Of a DNA stretch of 64,000 nucleotides, positions 59,486 to 64,000 are shown piece after piece (position 1 is the first letter of the stretch; each line of letters opens with the position of its first letter). The DNA comes from Palsa-870 sp039935415 (GTDB taxonomy: Bacteria; Chloroflexota; Dormibacteria; Dormibacterales; Dormibacteraceae). The notes beneath the pieces were generated by a model. It was not told the origin of the DNA. It searched no databases and saw only the letters and a list, made by a program, of their open reading frames with translations. The position numbers were made by a program, and so were the translations under genes. Location of the stretch: NCBI GenBank assembly GCA_039935415.1, contig JBDTKH010000035.1, forward strand, positions 1 through 64,000, in the 5' to 3' direction.

Positions 59486-61438
59486 CTACTCGCGATTGGT
59501 CCGGTAGACCGCGTACTCCCCGTTGTCGTAGACGAGCGTGGCGTGCTCGTCCCAGTACGCACGGCTGGCGCCGCGCGCCAGCTCCTGCGGACCGATCATC
59601 ACGTAGGCGATCCCATACTTCTTGACCAGCGCCGGCGTCGACGCATCGCCGTCGAGGATCGCCTTGTCGTCGATCCCCTTCTGGACGTAGTCGGGCAGCC
59701 CGTACGTCCACAGCCAGCCCGGGTAGCCGATCAGCTCGCGCCGTCCCGCGAGCGTCGGTATCGGGCTGTTGTGCTCGTCGGCCACGGCGAACACCGCGTC
59801 CGGGCTCGTGTGTGCGTGCACCCAATCCGCGACCTGCAGGCCGCGAGCATCCGTGAACTGCACCGAGCTGACGCTGAAGTCCGACGCCCGCGCCAGGTCA
59901 AGCGCTCCCGAGAGCCCGAGCAGCACCAGCAGCACCGCCGCGAGAACCGCGGTGCCCGGGCCCCGCTGGAACATGCGGGCCAGCAGGCCCCCCACCAGCA
60001 CGCTGCCCAGCAGCGCCCAGAAGACGAAGAACTTGGTGTTGTCCCAATCCCACGGCTGAAGCACGATCAAGTTCGGCACCACGAACCAAAGCCACATCGG
60101 CGCGAACCACTTCGGGAAACGCGTCGGAAACCAGCTCCGCAGGAAGTGAGCAGCGATCAACAGTGGGATGAACACCGACGTGTTCTTGATCCAGAACCAG
60201 ACCCAATCACGGCCGAACCACACCAGGCCGTCGCGCGACCAGTCCAGGTAGGAAAGCCAGCCCAGCTCGAAACAGTAGCCGTGGATGCTAGGGCTGTCGC
60301 CGCAGATGCTCGTGTTCGCGGCCGGCCACATCCACGCGAGGATGGGAATGCCGATGACCAGCGCCGGCGCGAAGAACGCAAGCCACTCACGGCGCCGCTT
60401 GAAGAGCGCCCAGAAACCCGACAGCGCGACCACGGTGCCGAACGCGTGCACGTGGAACAGGGGCATCACCCCGGCGACAACGCCTGCAAACAGGAACGGT
60501 CGCCAGCCGGCGTCCTCGCTCAGCGCCAGCCACAGGATCACCAGCACGATCAGGGCGAGGCTGAACCCGAAGAGCGTCGAGCGCTGGGGCACGAGGTACG
60601 CGAGCACCGGGTTGAGCCACTGGAAGTTCAGGTCCCGATTCAGCGTGTACTCGCGCGTCAGGTGCGCCAGCCCGGCGAGCCCACTCCGCTGCAGGTCGCC
60701 GATGAGAAAGAAGAAGCCGAGCCCGCCGCTCAGCAAGAACACGAAGACCGCGAGCGCAGATGCGAGGCGGCCGCCGATGAACCGCTGTGCGGACAGGTAG
60801 AGGACCGCGGGAAAGGCGAGGCCGAGCAGTCCGCTCGAGGCCACCAGCGCGGAGGTGAGCCGGCTTCCCAGCGGCACCAGGTCGGCGGCGAAGAAATCGA
60901 TCATGAACGGGTAACCGAGGTTGTGGCCCGGGTCGATCGGGTACTGGGGCGGGAAGTTGCGGCCGTAGGCGAACGAGCCCGCAAAGCTCAGGTGCGCCGC
61001 CCAATCGCCCCAGATGTTCACGTACCCGGCGTAGAGGCCATTCGGCGTGTAGACGTAGGCCTGATGAAGGAAATGCACGGTCCATGCGCCGCAGACCAGC
61101 ACCACCACCGCGAGCGGCCACGGGTGTCCGGCTGACGACGGCGATGCGAGCCAACGCTTCATGGCGTCGGCGACGTCGTGGGCCAACCGCTTCCTGTCGA
61201 ACACCGCCGCGACGAGTCCGGCGACGAGCGCGACCGCAAGACCTGCCACGTCGGTCGTCACCGTCACGTCGCGGACCACCATCGACAGCACGAAGGTCGA
61301 CCCGGCGACGGCCATCGCCCCGATCACTGCGCCGAACGCGATGCGCTCCTCGAGGGTCAGGCCGAGGCCGGTGAGGTAGGTGAGGCCGAACCCGGCCACC
61401 ACACACGCCGCGAGGAATGCCGCCGGGGCTAGTTCCAA
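59486..61438 (-). CDS. polytopic GT-C-type glycosyltransferase-like protein
   Basis: A 650-aa membrane protein with about twelve TM helices and a C-terminal soluble part. Acidic residues follow TM segments in the extracytoplasmic loops (NIWGDWAAHLSFAGSFAYGR, YPIDPGHNLGYPFMIDFF), as in GT-C enzymes using lipid-linked sugars. The C-terminus (DARGLQVADWVHAHTSPDAVFAV, then ELIGYPGWLWTYGLP) is typical of large uncharacterised GT-C proteins. TTG 61438 overlaps the PMT stop by 10 bases. Probably a partner in protein or envelope glycosylation. Confidence 0.72.
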   Translation of the reverse strand: MELAPAAFLAACVVAGFGLTYLTGLGLTLEERIAFGAVIGAMAVAGSTFVLSMVVRDVTVTTDVAGLAVALVAGLVAAVFDRKRLAHDVADAMKRWLASPSSAGHPWPLAVVVLVCGAWTVHFLHQAYVYTPNGLYAGYVNIWGDWAAHLSFAGSFAYGRNFPPQYPIDPGHNLGYPFMIDFFAADLVPLGSRLTSALVASSGLLGLAFPAVLYLSAQRFIGGRLASALAVFVFLLSGGLGFFFLIGDLQRSGLAGLAHLTREYTLNRDLNFQWLNPVLAYLVPQRSTLFGFSLALIVLVILWLALSEDAGWRPFLFAGVVAGVMPLFHVHAFGTVVALSGFWALFKRRREWLAFFAPALVIGIPILAWMWPAANTSICGDSPSIHGYCFELGWLSYLDWSRDGLVWFGRDWVWFWIKNTSVFIPLLIAAHFLRSWFPTRFPKWFAPMWLWFVVPNLIVLQPWDWDNTKFFVFWALLGSVLVGGLLARMFQRGPGTAVLAAVLLVLLGLSGALDLARASDFSVSSVQFTDARGLQVADWVHAHTSPDAVFAVADEHNSPIPTLAGRRELIGYPGWLWTYGLPDYVQKGIDDKAILDGDASTPALVKKYGIAYVMIGPQELARGASRAYWDEHATLVYDNGEYAVYRTNRE

Positions 61439-63078
61439 CAGAAGAGCTGTGGCTGGCTGGGCAGCAGGTCGTTGCGGCAGTTGACGAGCCACGTCTTCGG
61501 CCCCCACGGCGGGGTTTGTGGCCCTTCGAAGTAGGCAGGCCCCGAGATGGGAAGCCCGGTCCACACCGGGTAGAAGTAGAAGAAGAACAAGACGGCCAAT
61601 CCCAGATGCCCGCCCACGAGCAGGAGGCGGCCTGGCGGTTTCAGGTTTTGCGCGATGTGCGTGAGCACAAATGCCACGGCCAGCACCATGAAAATGAGCC
61701 CGCCGAACATGTGATACATGAACAGGACCCGGCTGATCGGCGCCCACGGCAGCCACTGGGTGATGAAGCCGAGCAGGATGACGGTGGCCGGGAAGCTGCG
61801 GTGCCGGATGATGAAGTACGGCAGCGACACGACGCACGGCAGGCTCGTCCACCAGATCCACGGGTTTCCGAGGTCGGCCATGCGCGCCACTAGCTGCTCG
61901 CCGGTCCAGTGGTCGATGCCGAGGTTCGCGTACTCGGCGTAATAGAGCACCGGCCGGGAGAGGAGCGGCCACGACCACCACGGCGAGCCGTACGGGTGCG
62001 TGGCTTTCAAAGTCGCGTGGTAGATGTACGACTGCTTCTGGTACTCGATCAGGTCCGCCAGGTTGTGGAACTGCCCGCGCGCGAAGAACGGATACCAGGA
62101 CTCGACGTAGATGACCAGCGGGATCGCCACGAGGGCGACCGCCGCAACGGCCAGGTACACCGGCCACTGCACTCCGCCGGGAACTGCTCTCCGCCACAGC
62201 ATCCGGACCAGGAGGAGGAACACGATGCTGGCGAGAGCCGCCAGCACGATCCATTTCGACGCGATGCCGATTCCCAGCACCACGCCCAGCGCCACCAGCG
62301 AGACGAGCGACGCCCTCTTGGTGCGGCTCTGAATGTGGACCAGGTACAGGAAGTACGCGAGAAGGATGAAGAAGATCGGAAAGATGTCGATCATCCCGAT
62401 CCGCGACTGGATGAAGAACATGCCGTCGAAGCACGCGAACGTCGCCGCGGCGATCGCGAACAGGCGCTTGGGCCACAGCCGGCGCGCGAACAGATACATC
62501 ATCGGGATGCACAGGACTCCGAAGATGCACGCCGCGATGCGCCAGCCGAACGTGTTGAACCCGAGGTCGATGTAGTCGCCGGAGGCCCCCTGGAAGTGGA
62601 CGCGGTACCAACCGTAGCTCCACTCCCCCGAGCCGATGATGAGCTTCGCGAGCGGCGGCTCGGGGTCGAAGTAGTTGAAGCGGCAGTTGGACGTGGAGGG
62701 CCGGCACATCTCCACGCCCTTGAAGTCGTCATAGGCGTCGACCGGGAAGTAGATCTCGTCGAAGACCTGGCCGTTTGGCGGCGAAAGCTGGCCGCTCGCA
62801 TCCGGATAGCCGCGGTTGAACGGGTACGCGAGGCCGCACAGGGTCCCGGGGTCGCCGGTGGAGTTGACGGGCGTGTGCGAGACGCAGTCGGTGATCGCCG
62901 GACCCTGGAACGGGTGGAGGAAGAAGTCGGGCATGATCGGGCTGTAGAAGCGCAGAACGAAAGCGACCGCGGTGAGCGCCAGGATTGCGACCAGGTCCCA
63001 GCGATCGAAGTAATTTGTCTTCCCGACGGGTTTGTCCGGCTGCGACTCCTCTAACTGGTAGGCGCGGGGCCGGCTCAC
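61429..63078 (-). CDS. PMT-family (GT39) protein O-mannosyltransferase
   Basis: A 549-aa polytopic enzyme transferring mannose from polyprenyl-phosphate to exported proteins. The catalytic Asp-Glu is in QVFDEIYFPVDAYDD and a second acidic site in FNYFDPEPPLAKLIIGSGEW. GWRIAACIFGVLCIPMMYLFARRLW and DGMFFIQSRIGMIDIFPIFF are PMT core helices; the C-terminal four-TM PMT domain includes FITQWLPWAPISRVLFMYHM. GTG 63078 lies in a GTGA overlap with the upstream gene; upstream starts read that gene out of frame. Confidence 0.92.
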   Translation of the reverse strand: MSRPRAYQLEESQPDKPVGKTNYFDRWDLVAILALTAVAFVLRFYSPIMPDFFLHPFQGPAITDCVSHTPVNSTGDPGTLCGLAYPFNRGYPDASGQLSPPNGQVFDEIYFPVDAYDDFKGVEMCRPSTSNCRFNYFDPEPPLAKLIIGSGEWSYGWYRVHFQGASGDYIDLGFNTFGWRIAACIFGVLCIPMMYLFARRLWPKRLFAIAAATFACFDGMFFIQSRIGMIDIFPIFFILLAYFLYLVHIQSRTKRASLVSLVALGVVLGIGIASKWIVLAALASIVFLLLVRMLWRRAVPGGVQWPVYLAVAAVALVAIPLVIYVESWYPFFARGQFHNLADLIEYQKQSYIYHATLKATHPYGSPWWSWPLLSRPVLYYAEYANLGIDHWTGEQLVARMADLGNPWIWWTSLPCVVSLPYFIIRHRSFPATVILLGFITQWLPWAPISRVLFMYHMFGGLIFMVLAVAFVLTHIAQNLKPPGRLLLVGGHLGLAVLFFFYFYPVWTGLPISGPAYFEGPQTPPWGPKTWLVNCRNDLLPSQPQLFCWN

Positions 63079-63677
63079 CGCCGCCGTTTGCGCCGCTTTC
63101 CGCCGCCCTGGTTCTGCCCCAGGCGCTCCGGCAGCCTCGACATGATCTCCCACGCCACCGAGTCGGCATCGGGAACCGGGATCGCGATCGTGTCCTCGTA
63201 CATGAGGCGCGCACCAAGCTTCTTCTTGAACGCCCCCAGCTGCTCCTCGTCGCCACGCACGCGGATGAAGAGCGCCGGCTTGTCTATGTGCGCCTTCATG
63301 ACGGGCGCGACCATGCGCTTGCGGCCGTCCTGGAAATGCGTCCGTAGGGGCATGGCCTTGACCGACTTGATCGTGTTGTAGTCGATCACCACGCTCGAGA
63401 GCAACGTTGAGATCTTGACGCCCTCGTCGAGGATCCTTACGTGGCTGCGGTAGCGGTAGTAGAGGAACAGCCCGCCAAGCAGCAGACCGCTTGGGACGTA
63501 CAGGAGCCAGACCACGTTCGCGGCTTTGTTGAACTGGTGCTGGTAGATGAGCAAGACCGTCATCACGATCCCGACCGCGACCAGGAAGCCGGCGAAGAAC
63601 CGCTGCTGCTGCCAGAGCTGGTGGGCGTGGAGGTTCTGGTGCCGCTTGCCGGAGGCCACAGGGGGTTGATCTGACAA
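63075..63677 (-). CDS. bacterial PH-domain-like membrane protein
   Basis: A 200-aa protein with two TM helices (FFAGFLVAVGIVMTVLLIY and VVWLLYVPSGLLLGGLFLYY), then a soluble beta-rich domain (VRILDEGVKISTLLSSVVIDYNTIKSVKAMPL) of bacterial PH-like type, ending in a basic tail (GGGKRRKRRR). TTG start at 63677, four bases after the glpK stop. Role unknown; cotranscribed with PMT. Confidence 0.68.
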   Translation of the reverse strand: MSDQPPVASGKRHQNLHAHQLWQQQRFFAGFLVAVGIVMTVLLIYQHQFNKAANVVWLLYVPSGLLLGGLFLYYRYRSHVRILDEGVKISTLLSSVVIDYNTIKSVKAMPLRTHFQDGRKRMVAPVMKAHIDKPALFIRVRGDEEQLGAFKKKLGARLMYEDTIAIPVPDADSVAWEIMSRLPERLGQNQGGGKRRKRRR

Positions 63678-63681
63678 AGCG

Positions 63682-64000
63682 CTACTGATTATCAGGGGTA
63701 CGGCCCGACGGACCCCCCTCCGCCCAGTGCCGGCTCCGCTCCACGGCGCGGCGCCACTGCGATTGCAGGGAGTCGGCGTGGTCTTTCGACATGCTTGGCT
63801 CGAACTCGCGATCGAGCTTCCAGAGGTCCTGGAGGTCGACGTCGGCCCAGATCCCGGCGCCAAGCCCGGCCAGGAAGGCCGCACCGAGGGCGGTCGTCTC
63901 GGTCTGGCGCGGTCGCCGGACCGGGATGCCCAAGAGGTCGGCCTGGAACTGGCACAACACGTCCATCACGGCCGCGCCGCCGTCGACGCGGAGCTCCTGC
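63682..64000 (-). CDS. glpK: glycerol kinase, C-terminal part (runs off the window)
   Basis: The visible 105 residues include ELRVDGGAAVMDVLCQFQADLLGIPVRRP, the FGGY-kinase C-terminal ATP-site signature, and LGAAFLAGLGAGIW. It converts glycerol and ATP to glycerol-3-phosphate. The 5' part lies beyond base 64000. It is first of the visible genes in the PH-domain, PMT, GT-C operon. Confidence 0.9.
   Translation of the reverse strand, partial: QELRVDGGAAVMDVLCQFQADLLGIPVRRPRQTETTALGAAFLAGLGAGIWADVDLQDLWKLDREFEPSMSKDHADSLQSQWRRAVERSRHWAEGGPSGRTPDNQ

Overview
The window is high-GC, densely packed bacterial DNA. Operons have mostly 1-8 nt overlaps between genes, and several genes look leaderless. 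LexA boxes are of the Gram-positive/actinobacterial type (CGAAC-N4-GTTCG). There is an ImuA/ImuB/DnaE2 mutasome, an F420-type (Ddn) nitroreductase, a DUF222-HNH remnant, PMT-type protein mannosylation, and a Tad pilus assembly cluster without a secretin. Together these suggest a monoderm-like soil bacterium near Actinobacteriota, Chloroflexota or Candidatus Dormibacterota. This is an inference: no 16S gene or other decisive marker is present.

Layout. 1-3.2 kb: oligopeptidase B with a coupled membrane protein, then gene remnants. 3.2-8.9 kb: a marR-MFS-RND efflux operon. 9-12.7 kb: a Ddn-like protein, a broken zinc-free alcohol dehydrogenase, a DLH-type hydrolase, a broken PHB-depolymerase-like esterase and a transglutaminase-like protein. 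12.75-20.2 kb: RNase P RNA, RNase HI, a zinc-ribbon protein, then biotin carrier, beta-keto acid cleavage enzyme and carboxyltransferase; a glycosyltransferase, ETF alpha/beta and MobA. 21-25.8 kb: Tad pilus assembly genes. 26-30 kb: an unknown leaderless gene, an acyl-CoA synthetase, a DsrE-like gene with an in-frame UGA that may encode selenocysteine, and an MFS permease. 30-36 kb: PadR and its partner, two GT87-like membrane enzymes, VapBC, tRNA-Gly(CCC). 36-50 kb: carbohydrate metabolism (GDP-mannose pyrophosphorylase-like fusion, alpha-glucan phosphorylase, GH57-GT5 fusion, GH57, GT4, IMPase-like phosphatase) and two alpha/beta hydrolases. 50.6-51.4 kb: a tandemly duplicated two-gene unit ending in tiny Ala/Lys-only peptides. 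51.5-58.7 kb: the SOS mutasome, including an unusual protein with two nuclease-like domains. 58.7-64 kb: DUF1003 protein, then glpK (partial), a PH-domain protein, a PMT and a second GT-C enzyme.

Main points. (1) The DsrE-like gene has UGA exactly where the family has the first Cys of its CxxC motif; the frame stays open to the family's usual end, and a SECIS-like hairpin sits at the right distance. (2) The Ala/Lys peptide units are duplicated with promoter, leader ORF, ribosome site and hairpin. (3) The SOS operon encodes a duplicated PD-(D/E)xK-like protein. (4) Palindromic REP-like repeats are scattered between genes and also inside coding sequences (the ends of BKACE and ImuA, the middle of DnaE2). 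(5) A 189-bp near-palindrome lies between two divergent sugar genes. (6) Four-base NTGA stop/start overlaps occur with all four N, including CTG.
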